The notes under the pieces were generated by a model. It did no database searches. It had not been told where the DNA came from and saw only the letters and a program-made list of their open reading frames with translations. From contig CAZACQ010000002.1 of the NCBI GenBank assembly GCA_964483725.1, positions 13,824 through 77,823 on the forward strand: a DNA stretch of 64,000 bases, given 5' to 3'. The translations under genes and the position numbers were made by a program. Source of the DNA: CAZACQ01 sp964483725. GTDB taxonomy: Bacteria > Patescibacteriota > Gracilibacteria > Absconditabacterales > Absconditicoccaceae. This document shows positions 10,706-21,425 of this stretch, piece by piece. How positions within the stretch are numbered: the first letter of the stretch is position 1; every line of letters starts with the position of its first letter.

Positions 10706-12328
10706 ATGAAAGCTAGCGATATTTTTGTGAAATCATTGATACAACACTGAACTAAGGTTATTTATTGAGTGCCCTGAGAAGAAAATTTGGATTTGATTGA
10801 ATCGGTCAAAAAATACTGAGATATAGAATTAATACTTACTAGAAATGAACAAACAGCAGTTTTTATGGCAGCTACTTACTGAAGGCTTACTTGAAATCCT
10901 TGAGTTGCAATAGCAACATTGGGTCCATGAGCAACTAATATGATGACTTGAGTTGCATTTTCTCAACTATGATGATTTCCTACAATTGTGATAACTTGAC
11001 AAAAGCCTATAAGGAAATCAAAACAATGATTTTTTCAGATAATAGATGTTGTATCTATGATGAAACCTATCTGTAAATATGCAGGTTCTATAGTTACTTG
11101 AAACAAAATACCTCATATAGTAGATAATGCATTTAGAATTGCTTCTAATGAAAGGCCTTGAGCTGTTTGTTTAGAATTGCCTGAAGATATAGCTTGAGAA
11201 GATATAATAGAGACTGATATAAATTATATAAAAAAAGATAAAATTAGGAGACCAATTATTGATGAGAAATGATTATTAAGTTTGAGATCTGAACTAGAAA
11301 AATCTAAATCACCTATAATACTTATCTGAGCATGAGCCAATAGGAAAAGAATTAGTAAATATTTAACTCGTTTTATAAAGGAATATAATATACCTTTTTT
11401 CTCTTCTCAGATGTGAAAATGAGTTGTTGATGAATCTTTAGAACAATACTTATGAACAGCTGCTACGAGTGAAAATGACTATATTCACGAAGCAATCCAG
11501 GAATCAGATTTGATATTGTCAGTTGGTTATGATCCTATTGAAAAACCAACTCATTTGGTAGGTAAGTGATGAATTAAAACTATTCATATAAATTTTTATG
11601 AATCAAATTTGGATAATGTATATTGTCCTTATTTGGATATAGTATGAGATATATGAAGTACTTTTTGGCAATTATATTCAATATGAGTAAATAATAAAAA
11701 CTGGAATTGGGATAAAATCTATCAAATAAGAGATAATTATATAAAACAAACTCAAGAAAATATAGAAAATGAAGATATTTGAAATAATATTATGTGACCT
11801 AGAAAACTTGTTGATGATACTAGGAAGTTTATGTGAGAAAGTGATATATTAGCTTTAGATAATTGATTATACAAAGTTTGGTTTGCTAGAAATTATAAAT
11901 CAAATAATCCAAATACTTTACTTTTGGATAATGCATTGGCAACTATGTGAGCTTGAATGGCTTCATGATTGGAAGCTAAAAGAATGAATCCAGAAAAAAA
12001 TGTTGTAGTAGTTACTTGAGATGGCTGACTTGTGATGAACTTGTGAGATTTGGAAACTGCTGTGAGATTAGATTTAGATCTTACTATAGTAGTTTTAAAT
12101 AACAGAAGCTATTGAATGATAAAATGGAAACAAAATGGTGATAAAAAACAAGTATGGTGAATGGACTTTGATAATCCTGATTTTGTAAAATTAGCAGAAA
12201 GTTTTTGAGCTATATGATATAAAGTAAGTGATAAAAATGACTATTTAAAAACATTAGAAGATGCAAATGCACAAAAATGAATAAAAATAATAGATCTTGA
12301 CTTTGATTATCCAGAAAAAATAAACTAA
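10706..12328 (+). CDS. Thiamine-diphosphate enzyme, acetolactate-synthase-like
   Basis: A 540-aa ThDP-dependent enzyme with the three classic domains. The N-terminal domain has GVPGEEN and RNEQTAVFMA with the catalytic Glu. The C-terminal domain has the ThDP/Mg motif GDGGLVMNLGDLETAV ending at VVLNN. The closest fit is the acetolactate synthase large-subunit group, which joins two pyruvates into acetolactate and CO2, but related decarboxylases cannot be excluded. No small regulatory subunit or other ilv gene is present, so a catabolic AlsS-like role (pyruvate overflow) is more likely than branched-chain amino-acid synthesis. An aldehyde dehydrogenase follows 60 bases downstream; the pair may form a fermentative or aldehyde-detoxifying unit. 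Confidence 0.8.
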
Positions 12329-12388
12329 ACTTGAAACTAGCTTAGTCTTTCTTTAAACTAAAACTATTTATATAATAAATAAATCTTA

Positions 12389-13753
12389 ATGTCAAAAATA
12401 CTATCAATCAATCCATATACAGAAGAAGTAAATGCAGAATATGAAACTTTATCTAAAGAAGAAATTGATCAAAAAATTACAAAAGCACATAATGCATTTT
12501 TGGAATGGAAAAATGTTTCAAAATCTGAAAAAAAATCATTGTTTTTGAAATTGGCTGATTTGATTGAGCAAGAAAAAGAAAACTTAGCTGAGCTTGAAAC
12601 TAAAGAAATGTGAATGTTGTATGATTTTTCACTTGCATGACTTTCAAAAACTGCAAATTTGATTAGATGGTATGCAAACAATTTTGAAGATGTTTTAAAA
12701 GATGAGTTTTATGAATCAGAATGATTAAATGTTAAGTCTCAATATGATCCATTGTGAGTTGTTTTTGGAGTAGCACCTTGGAATTTTCCATACAATCAAG
12801 TACTAAGAGCAGCTGTTCCAAATATTCTAGCATGAAATACTACTGTTTATAAACATGCATCAAATGTGCCACTTTGCTGAATAAAAATTGAAGAAATGTT
12901 TAAAAAAGCTGGATTTCCTGACTGAATATATACTAATTTTATGATTTCTAGCAAAGATAGCGAATATGTAATATCTAAACCTGAAATAGTATGAGTAAAT
13001 CTTACTTGATCAGAATGAGCTTGATCTACAGTTTGATCTTTAGCTGGTAAATATTTAAAACCATCTGTATTGGAATTGTGATGAAATGATGCATTTATAG
13101 TTACTGATACAGATGATATGGATAATTTAGCAAAACAAGCAGTAAATGCTCGTATTTCAAATAATTGACAAAAATGTAATTCATCCAAAAGGTTTATTGT
13201 AAGAGAAAAAGACTATGAAGAATTTTGTTCTTACTTCAAAAAACATATGGAAGATTTAGTAGTATGAGATCCAATGTCTTCAGATACAGATTTGTGACCA
13301 TTAGCAAGAAAAGATTTATTGCAAGAAGTTGATGAACAGGTTCAAAAAACTATATCTCAATGAGCTAGATTATTAACTGGTTGAAAAATATTAGATCAAA
13401 AATGATACTTTTATGCTCCTACTGCTTTAGATGATGTAACTCCAGAAATGACATCATATAAAGAAGAAATTTTTGGGCCAGTAGCATCCATAATTAAAGT
13501 TAAAGACTTGGATGAGGCAGTAGAAATTGCTAATAATTCTGATTTTGGTTTGTGTGGATGTGTGTATTGAGATAATTTAGATCAAAATATCAATGTGGCT
13601 TCAAAAATTCATACTTGAATGGTATTTATAAATCAGCCAGCTTGATCTAGGGCTAGTTTGCCTTTTGGATGAGTTAAGAAATCAGGTTATTGAAAAGAAA
13701 ATGGTCCTGAATGACTTAAAGCTTTTACAAATAAAAAAGTTATAGTTTATTAA
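12389..13753 (+). CDS. NAD(P)-dependent aldehyde dehydrogenase (succinate-semialdehyde type)
   Basis: A 454-aa aldehyde dehydrogenase. The fold markers are in order: GVVFGVAPWNFPYNQ (cofactor-binding region), LELGGNDAFIV with the general-base Glu, NNGQKCNSSKRF with the catalytic Cys, EEIFGPVASI, and the C-terminal FGGVKKSGYGKENG. These are typical of the succinate-semialdehyde dehydrogenase/GabD branch, which oxidises an aldehyde to its acid with NAD(P)+. The exact aldehyde cannot be told from sequence. It lies just after the acetolactate-synthase-like gene, in the same direction with no clear terminator between. Confidence 0.9.
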
Positions 13754-13913
13754 ACTATACTCTTAATTTAATTAGTTTTTAACTTATTTTAAATACTTCT
13801 TGAAATATTTTTAGTATTTTATATACTAAAATTAATAACTAAGTAATTGTCTTTTTGAAATATAGAACTTATTTATTAAAAATATATTTATAAGATAAAG
13901 AATTTGATTTGTA

Positions 13914-15107
13914 ATGAATATTAAAAAAGATTTTCCAGTATTTAATGATTCATCATTGGTATATTTGGATTCATGTTCTAGTACCCAAAAACCCAAATAT
14001 GTAATAGATGCAATTTCTGAGCATTTATCAAGTTGATATGCAAATATTCACAGATGACTTTATGATCTTTCTGATATTTCCCAGGAACTTTATGATAAAT
14101 CAAAAAAAATTGTATGAAAACATTTGTGAGTTAAAGCTAGTGAAGTTGTATATACATACAATAGTACATATGCTTTTAATATTTTGGCATATAGTTTATA
14201 CTTTTCAAATTATCTTAAAAAATGAGATAAAATTTTGTTATCAATAGCTGAGCATCACTCTAATATTGTTCCTTGGCTTTCACTTCAAGAAAAATTTTGA
14301 ATACAAGTAGAGTTTGTACAAAATGACGATAATGGAGATATAGATATGCAAGATTTTAATAATAAATATGATGAAACAGTAAAACTTGTAAGTTTTAATT
14401 ATGTATCAAATGTTACTTGAACAATTTTTGACTTGAAAAAAATTTGATCTATATTAAGAGATGATACACTTTTTGTGATTGATTGATCTCAAGCAGTACC
14501 AAACTTTCCAGTAAATTTTGATGATCTTTGAGCTGATTTTTTGGTATTTACATGACATAAATTGATGGCAAATACTTGAATATGAGTTTTGATTTGAAAA
14601 AAAGACCATCTCAAAAAGATTAATTCTATTTTCGCATGATGAGGTAGCATAAAAGATGTAAATACACAATGATATGAACTTTTGTTATGAGCAGAATGAT
14701 TTGAAGCATGAACTCCAAATATATCTTGAGCAGTTAGTTTACTCAAAGCCTTTGAATATATAGAATCAATTTGATGATTTGATAAAGTATGGCAAAAAGA
14801 GCAAGAACTTACTAAATATATGCTTGATTGATTTTTACAAAGAGAAAATAAAATTGAGCTAATTGGTAAAAAAACACCTGATAATAGGTTGTGAGTGTTT
14901 AGTTTTGTTCTAAAGTGAGATTTTTCTCCAATTAGATTTGGTGAGCATATGGCTATGAAAAATATATGTATTAGGTGTGGAGGGCACTGTGCACATCCAT
15001 ATTTAAAATCAATGTGATATGCTTGAAGTTGTAGGGCTAGCTTGTACTTGTATAATGATTTTTCTGATATTGATAGATTTTTTTATGCTATAGATGAGTT
15101 TATATAA
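13914..15107 (+). CDS. sufS: Cysteine desulfurase, SufS type
   Basis: A 397-aa class V aminotransferase that removes sulfur from cysteine for Fe-S cluster assembly, with PLP as cofactor. Visible motifs: AEHHSNIVPW, VIDGSQAVPNFP, the PLP-lysine in FTGHKLMANTG, and the C-terminal persulfide Cys in RCGGHCAHP, the group II (SufS) form. Length is normal. No sufBCD or sufU is adjacent, but BolA and a monothiol glutaredoxin, both linked to Fe-S clusters, lie 5 kb downstream, and MiaB and a ferredoxin in this window need clusters. Confidence 0.92.
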
Positions 15108-15187
15108 TATTTAATTTTATCTTTTATAAATTAGTTATATTAAATCTATTTTTCAATAGATGTAAACTAATTGAGAATGATCCATTA

Positions 15188-15355
15188 CCATCATGTTGAA
15201 TTGAAGATGGTAAATCATATGAAATTGATGCTGAAGATTGGGATACAGAAGAGTTTTGTGAAGAATGAAGTGTAGTATGATCAAATCCAGAATTTCCAAG
15301 TGAATGATGAACAAGTACTTGGGAATGTGAATCATGAGATGAAACTGTAAGTTGT
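15188..15355 (+). repeat. Coding repeat, copy 1 of 2
   Basis: 168 bases identical to 15413-15580, with a unit spacing of 225 bases (75 codons). It encodes the Cys-rich module of the surface protein. Confidence 0.95.
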
Positions 15356-15412
15356 AGTGCAGAAAGAGATGAAGAAACTTCATGATGAAGAGTACCTAGA
15401 TTTGAATCTTAT

Positions 15413-15580
15413 CCATCATGTTGAATTGAAGATGGTAAATCATATGAAATTGATGCTGAAGATTGGGATACAGAAGAGTTTTGTGAAGAATGAAGTGTAG
15501 TATGATCAAATCCAGAATTTCCAAGTGAATGATGAACAAGTACTTGGGAATGTGAATCATGAGATGAAACTGTAAGTTGT
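15413..15580 (+). repeat. Coding repeat, copy 2 of 2
   Basis: Exact copy of 15188-15355. The sequences diverge directly after the GTAAGTTGT string that closes both copies. Confidence 0.95.
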
Positions 15581-16085
15581 GTAGCTGATAGACTAGATGT
15601 TACAGATATTAGTGATGAAGAAGAAGATATTAATGTTCATTTTTCTTGAAGATGATCAGAAAGTTGTGAGTGTGTTCCTAATAATGTAAATTTTGATGAA
15701 GAAACTTGAAAGTTGAATATTACTTGGCAACCATTAAGTAATGAAGAGATTTTGTCATTTTCAATAATTGATAAAGATTGAAATATTAATGAATTATGAG
15801 AAGTTGACTGTTCTTCATGAAATTATGAGGTGTTGATATGAAATTCTTGAAAATATGAACTTGAATCATCTGTAATTAATTATGAATGACAAGAAGTTTG
15901 TGATACTAAAAGATTTGATGTATGAGAAGTTAATCTAGATGATGAAGCTAAAATTCATTGAGTACCAGAAACATGAGTATGAAAATATATGATAATTGTA
16001 TTCATTATATTATGACTAATATTTTATATTTTCTTGTCTAGAAGGTACAATTAAAGCTTTTATTACTTAATAAAATAAAGCTTAA

Positions 16086-16119
16086 TAAAAAAATGAAGTC
16101 TATTAGACTTCATTTTTTT
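16086..16119. terminator. Bidirectional terminator
   Basis: A stem ATGAAGTCT / AGACTTCAT with a 3-base loop, flanked by A and T runs, lies between the convergent surface-protein and sucrose-phosphorylase genes. The latter's stop codon overlaps its right end. Confidence 0.85.
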
Positions 16120-17665
16120 ATAACTCTATCTTTTCTTCTTTTCAACTATCATCATTATAGTATGTTATAATACTTTTTTTCTTTTTTAAATCAGAGTGTA
16201 ATATGCAGTAATAATCTTTGTAACTTCGTTTTAGTTTTATCTCATTACTTTCTGAATCTAATTCTTCAAAGTCTCAATTGAAAGCAGGGTAGTTATCACG
16301 AAATTCAATCAACTTAAATAATCTTTTTACTACATCTTTTTGTATATGTTCATCAATTTCCTCTAAACTATAGTTATGTCTATTAATATCTCTTCAAACA
16401 TTTGTGATTTCTAATTTTTCCATGTCATTTTTTCCTGCTAATAGTCATACATAATATACTTGAGGTATACCTGGAATAAAAAATTGAATTGCTCTAGCAG
16501 TTATATATGAATTATCATCCTCTCATACAGCAGAATAATAGGTACAATTAATTTGATATATATCAACATTTTCTGCATTTGCTCATGAAGCTCTTTTACT
16601 ATCATTTCATCACATTGTATGAAGGTTTGCTATTGTCTTATCTATATCTTTTTTTGACATTATGTCTTCTACATCAACTACTCATATTCCGTCGTGAGTA
16701 TCTAGTGTAGTTATGCAGTTATTTGTTCTAATAGATAACCATTTGGATAAATACTTATTATCTTCAAAATACAAGCTATATAATGTAAGCATTGGTAGAG
16801 CAAAGTCATATACATAATCAACTCAATCTACATTTGCTATTTCATTTTGTATCAAATAATGATTATGTATTTCTGGTAGTGTCTTAATTCAGTTTTCTTT
16901 ACATATTTTAATTAATTCAGCCAAAAATTCATATGATTTATTAGTTAGAAAGTTATTTGTTCATCTTTTCTTACCTGTATATCAAAATGCATCTAGTCTT
17001 AATAATTTAACTCAATTATTTGCAAGATTTTCAATTGAGTTTTTTAGATAGTTTTTTACATCAGTATTATCTGTATCTATATCAATTTGATCACTAGAAA
17101 ATGTGCACCATATATTTTTATATTTTTTATTTTTTACTTTAAATTTTACAAATGGTGATCCAGGCCTAGGCCTATATATTTTTCTGAGGCTAAATCTGTT
17201 GATTCAATCCTTATGAAATATAAAATCTAATTTCCTTAAATTGTTTGTGATTTTTCAAAGTCAATCTAGAATAGAATTATATATTTTACTTTTGAATCTT
17301 AGGTTAATTCTTTTTGAAAACTTTTCTCATGTCATAAACCAATCTGAATATTTTGAATTATCTCAGTTTTGTAAAAAATCTTGGAATTCTTTTGATTGAG
17401 ATGAAATATGATTTACCATTAAGTCAGATACTAGTTCATAATTTTGGGATATAGATTTAATATCCTGTCGATCTCAGAAATTTGGATCTACTGACAATTG
17501 TGTAATTGGTGAAAAACCTCTATCTGATGATGAAGGATAATATGGTAATATATGCACAGCTTGAATTTTTCATTCAAATTTCTTGTCCAATACTAGTTTT
17601 AATTCTTTTAAATTTGTTCACAAACTATCAGGATATGTGATTAATTGTACTTTGTTAGAAATCAT
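16118..17665 (-). CDS. Sucrose phosphorylase family enzyme (GH13_18)
   Basis: A 515-aa glycoside hydrolase family 13 phosphorylase. The N-terminus (QLITYPDSLG, VHILPYYPSSSDRGFSP) is typical of sucrose phosphorylases, which split sucrose with phosphate to glucose-1-phosphate and fructose; close relatives act on glucosylglycerate. Catalytic residues are present: nucleophile Asp in LLRLDAFGY, acid/base Glu in TLPEIHNHY, and the third Asp in LDTHDGIGVVDV. Residue 66 is CGA in the context FGD-x-QDI, where this family has Trp. A second in-frame CGA is codon 480. The gene stands alone, so the sugar source may be imported or host-derived. Confidence 0.9.
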
Positions 17666-17821
17666 ATTTTATTTTATTAAATTAGAAAATTAAATGAAAA
17701 ATCTTTATATAATAATCTTAATAAAGAAATCAAGCTTTATTTTATAATTTAATATTGATTTTTTTATATATATAAATATATAAGTTTAAATGTAAATATT
17801 TTATATATAAAATCGAATCTA

Positions 17822-18160
17822 ATGAATGAAGATTTTGAATTAAAATTAACGAAATTGGAAAATGATGTTGATACTTTAGAACTGATGATGAGAACTGAAA
17901 TGATATGAGTTCTTTGATCAAATTATCATATAAAAGCACAAAGACTACAAAGTCATTGTGAAAAAGTAAGAGCTGATATACATAGAATACTTTCTAACTG
18001 ATGACCTAGAAGTACTTTACAAAGTTTTAAACTTGAGTCAGTTATTAATAGAGCTTGGATTTATATTTCAAAATATGATTTGTTAATACAAAAATGAGTT
18101 GATCTAAAATGAGATTTGATGTCTATTGATCCAAACACTATAGAGAAGTTAAAAAGATAA
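17822..18160 (+). CDS. Small hypothetical protein (112 aa)
   Basis: A 112-aa helical, charged protein with no membrane segment, beginning MNEDFELKLTKLEND with a heptad-like pattern. I do not recognise it. It has one Cys and a short GGPRSTL turn midway. It lies 35 bases upstream of thiI on the same strand and is probably co-transcribed. The start is the first ATG after a long AT-rich stretch. Confidence 0.65.
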
Positions 18161-18195
18161 AATAATTTAAATTAAATAAAAACCAAATATATATT

Positions 18196-19557
18196 ATGTA
18201 TTCTTATTTAATTAGGTTTACTGGAGAAATATGAATTAAATGAGCTAAAACTAGATGGAACTACATCAGAAAATTATCTTCAAATATAGAAAAAGCAGTA
18301 GGTGATAACTTGGTGGATATAAAATATAGTTTTGATAAAATTGTACTTCATACTGAAGCAAATGTAGATAATAAATTAGCAAATGTTTTTTGAATTGCAA
18401 AATTTTCCAAATTTAAATATTATAAATTTGAAAATATAGATGATTTACTAGAATATGGAGAAAACTTTTACAAAAACACAGTTTCTTGAAAAAAATTTGC
18501 AGTAAGAGTTAATAGAATAGGGGAGCATACATTCAAAGCTATGGATTTAGAAAAGTCACTTTGAGCTAAGCTTTATAAATACTCATCTTGAGTAAATTTA
18601 AAAAATCCTGATGTTTGGGTAAAGTTAGAAATATACTATGATTATGCTTATTTTCTTGAATATACAAAAGAATGAGCTTGATGATTTCCTATATGAAGTG
18701 TATGAAGAATTCCAGTATTATTCTCTTGATGAATTGATTCTTCAGTTGCAGTTTGGTATTTGTTTAGAATGTGATTTGATCTAGATCTTATTTATTTTGA
18801 TCTGTGATGAGATAAACCATTTGAAGCTTCATTTGATACAGCAAAATATATGTATTCAAACTTTTGATATTGATCCAAAATGAGTTTTTATAAAGTTGAT
18901 TTCAAGGATTTAATTTGACTATTATCTTGAATCAAGCAATCATACCAAGTACTTGCACTTAAATATTATTTTTATAAATTTACAGAGTTGTTTTGTAATC
19001 TATCTTCTTATAATTGATTTGCTACATGAGAAGCTATAAATCAAGTAAGTACACAAGTTTTTAAAAACTTATATGTTTTGGATAATTGCACTGATAAGTT
19101 TGTTATAAGACCACTTATTTGTTTGCCAAAACAAGATATTATGAATATTGCAAAAAATATATGAAGTTTTGAATTATCATATAAATGAGAAGAGTTTTGT
19201 TCTATTAGTTCTACCAAAGTAGAAACTGATGCAAATATAAATAAATTAAAAAATGAAATTCAAAAGCTTGATTTTGATATTGAAGTTTTGTTGGAAAAAA
19301 CTGAGAAAATAGACTTTAAAAATAAAGAAAAAAGCTCTTATTTTACAAAAGATATTGTAGATAGAGAAATTATTTATATTCAAAGAAATCCATCTGATTT
19401 TTCAGATAAATACAAAAATGTATTATTTAAGTATTACAAAAATGAATTATCTAAATTAGATAAATCTAAAAAATATTTTATAATTTGTAAAAAATGAAAA
19501 TTAAGTAATATAGTTTATTCTTATATGAAAGAGAATTGATTTGATGTTATTTATTAA
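18196..19557 (+). CDS. thiI: tRNA 4-thiouridine synthetase ThiI
   Basis: A 453-aa enzyme that activates U8 of tRNA with ATP and inserts sulfur. The N-terminal ferredoxin-like/THUMP region (MYSYLIRFTGEIGIKG, then RVNRIGEHTFKAMDLE) precedes the PP-loop ATPase motif SGGIDSS (S177-S182) and RPLICLPKQDI, both characteristic. Beyond about residue 400 the protein looks like a short rhodanese-like tail: KKYFIICKKGKLSNIVY with a Cys at the position of a persulfide carrier, ending GFDVIY. If so, it is the long form that takes sulfur from a cysteine desulfurase such as the SufS encoded 3 kb upstream. Confidence 0.9.
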
Positions 19558-19558
19558 T

Positions 19559-19870
19559 TTATTTATTTACTAGTTCTTGCAATTCTCAAGTTTCAAACAT
19601 TTCAGCAACAATATCAAATCATCATACAAATTCTCAATTTATGTGAATTTGTGGGTATGTAGGCCAATTGTTGTATTCTTTGATTCACTCAGCAATTTCT
19701 TCATCATCAAATATGTTTACATCTGTGAACTCAATTCATGCCATATTCATTATTCAGATAATATTTACAGTAAAGCCACAAACTGGTTCTGATTTTGTTC
19801 ATTTCATAAATATTACTACTTTATCTGAATTAATTATATTTTCAATTTTTTGTTTAGTTTCTTCATTCAT
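19559..19870 (-). CDS. Monothiol glutaredoxin (Grx4/GrxD type)
   Basis: A 103-aa monothiol glutaredoxin that binds or carries [2Fe-2S] clusters with glutathione. Key features: VVIFMKGTKSEPVCGFT with the single active-site Cys (C31) in the CGF-type site, NWPTYPQIHINGEFVGG with the cis-Pro, and GGFDIVAEM near the end. It is the last gene of a minus-strand run, 22 bases after bolA, the known partner of this family. Confidence 0.92.
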
Positions 19871-19892
19871 TTTGCATTTGTATATTAATTAT

Positions 19893-20153
19893 TTAAATAT
19901 TTTCATCATGAGTTAGGGTTTTAATCTTAAGTGCATGAATAGCACCTGATTGTATGTGTTCTCATACTATTTCATTAACTTTTCTATGTCTTTCTAATCT
20001 TGATAATCATTCAAACTTATCTGATACTATTTTTAAAAAATAGTGTTTATGTGTATCATCTGGTCAATGAACTCATTGATATTCAAAATTTACTATATCA
20101 TTTTCATTATCAAAAACAGTTTTCATAATTTCAATAATTTGTTCTTCCGTCAT
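19893..20153 (-). CDS. bolA: BolA family protein
   Basis: An 86-aa BolA-like protein. Family hallmarks are the HKHYFLKIVSDKFEGLSRLERHR stretch (shown in parts: KIVSDKFEG and LERHRKVNEIV) and the helix-turn before HALKIKTLT. BolA proteins bind monothiol glutaredoxins and take part in Fe-S cluster transfer. The glutaredoxin gene directly downstream fits this known pairing. It starts 26 bases after the DUF2905 gene. Confidence 0.92.
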
Positions 20154-20178
20154 AATTGAGTTTTAATATTTAAATTTA

Positions 20179-20403
20179 TTAGCCAAAGTATCTATATATT
20201 AAATTTATAATAATACTAAGTAATATAGATATTATTATAAAACTTGTAACTGGGAAATATATTTTTGTATTTTCTTTTTCAATTTTAATATCTCATGGTA
20301 AGTTTCAAATTCATAATCATAGTTTATTCAAAAATATCACTATAACTCAAATTATAATCAAAGTAATTCACAAAACAAGCAATGTCTTTCATATATTTTC
20401 CAT
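20179..20403 (-). CDS. DUF2905 small membrane protein
   Basis: A 74-aa protein with two hydrophobic helices around a conserved loop, LGIGNLPGDIKIEKENTKIYFP, of which GNLPGDI is the hallmark of DUF2905. Function is unknown. Its ATG overlaps the stop of the upstream PrsW-like gene by one base (TAATG), so the two are translationally coupled. Confidence 0.85.
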
Positions 20404-21413
20404 TATTTTTTTCAATTATTAATTGAATTTATTCTTTGATTAATTTCCCAGCTAAATAATAGTAAAACAACTACCAATGTAAATAATGATAAATTAAGTG
20501 CTGCTTGTCATATTTCATAATTTGTAAGGACAAATCACAAAATTATAATAAAACTTACTGTAAATCAAAATATTTTACTATGAAATAATTTTATAAATAA
20601 ATTTGTAAGTAATAATGTAATTAAAATCGATATTATTGCAACAATTAGATATTGTTCTCACATATGTACTAGTATACTATTGTATAGTATATGTATCCAT
20701 ATTCATAATAACAATCACTCATAAATAACTTCTGTAGGTCAGTGTCAATATGTACTACTTTTCTTATTTCATATCAAATGGTTTATTGTAACATCTAATA
20801 CTAAAACTCTTTTTATAAATATTAATACATTTTTTATAGAGTATTTAGTTTGTATATAAATATGTTTTGCTAAATAGTATATTCACATTACTCAACAGAA
20901 CTCTTGTTTAGTAGTTTTAAATATGTTTGGCATCCAATTTCATAATTTTGAAGATACTCATATCATATATCAAAATATTCAAGCAGTTAGTGGATGTAAT
21001 ATTAATCATCATACAAATATTGATCTATATAATATTGTATAAAAGTCATCTATTCAAGACCATATATAAATTATGTTTTCATATATTCAAAATCATAGTC
21101 ATACTAGCACTCATACTATTGCTAACCATTTATATGATTTGAAACTTTCTTTAAAACTTATATAGATATAAAATATAACTAAAAATTTGGCTAATTCTTC
21201 GAGTATAGGTCAAATTATTGCTTGATAATAATATATTTCTCATAGGTTTCAATGGTTTAGTAAGTACAGTAGTAATGATGCCGAAAAAATTCATCCTAAA
21301 AATCAAAGAGTTCATATCATAATATCTTTATGTGAACTACGAAGTATTCATCATCTAAACCAATAAACTAGTGATAATATTAGAATTGCAAATAGTACTA
21401 TTATTGCTTCCAT
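20403..21413 (-). CDS. PrsW-like intramembrane protease
   Basis: A 336-aa multi-pass membrane protein. The PrsW motifs are visible: EELAK at residues 72-76, the Glu of GFGIYEN (E112), and H140 in LILHPLTAGIFGY, with a further His downstream near ILYNSILVH. PrsW cleaves membrane-bound regulators such as anti-sigma factors within the membrane; bacterial relatives are often uncharacterised. The upstream gene encodes an acidic protein with a single N-terminal membrane segment and overlaps the same transcription unit (12-base spacing), making it a candidate substrate or partner. That link is inference only. Confidence 0.85.
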
Positions 21414-21425
21414 TTTTTGTTTTTA

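Larger units (their letters stand above)
15176..16054 (+). pseudogene. Repeat surface protein with a sortase-like tail, missing its 5' end
   Basis: An open frame without a usable start codon: no ATG, GTG or TTG occurs in frame between the sufS stop and the first repeat, and there is no signal peptide. The coordinate given is therefore arbitrary at the left. The visible protein has two 75-residue repeats, each starting PSCGIEDGKSYEIDAEDW and containing STWECESGDETVSC, with four regularly spaced Cys, then a beta-rich region. It ends VPETG, a hydrophobic span and SRRYN, the layout of a sortase sorting signal. The two repeats are identical over 168 bases. It is either a decayed surface adhesin or a gene whose 5' repeats were lost in assembly. 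Confidence 0.65.

Noticed and set aside
13807..13832. Terminator after the aldehyde dehydrogenase
   Set aside because: The AT-only inverted repeat TTTAGTAT/ATACTAAA is not followed by a T run and may arise by chance.
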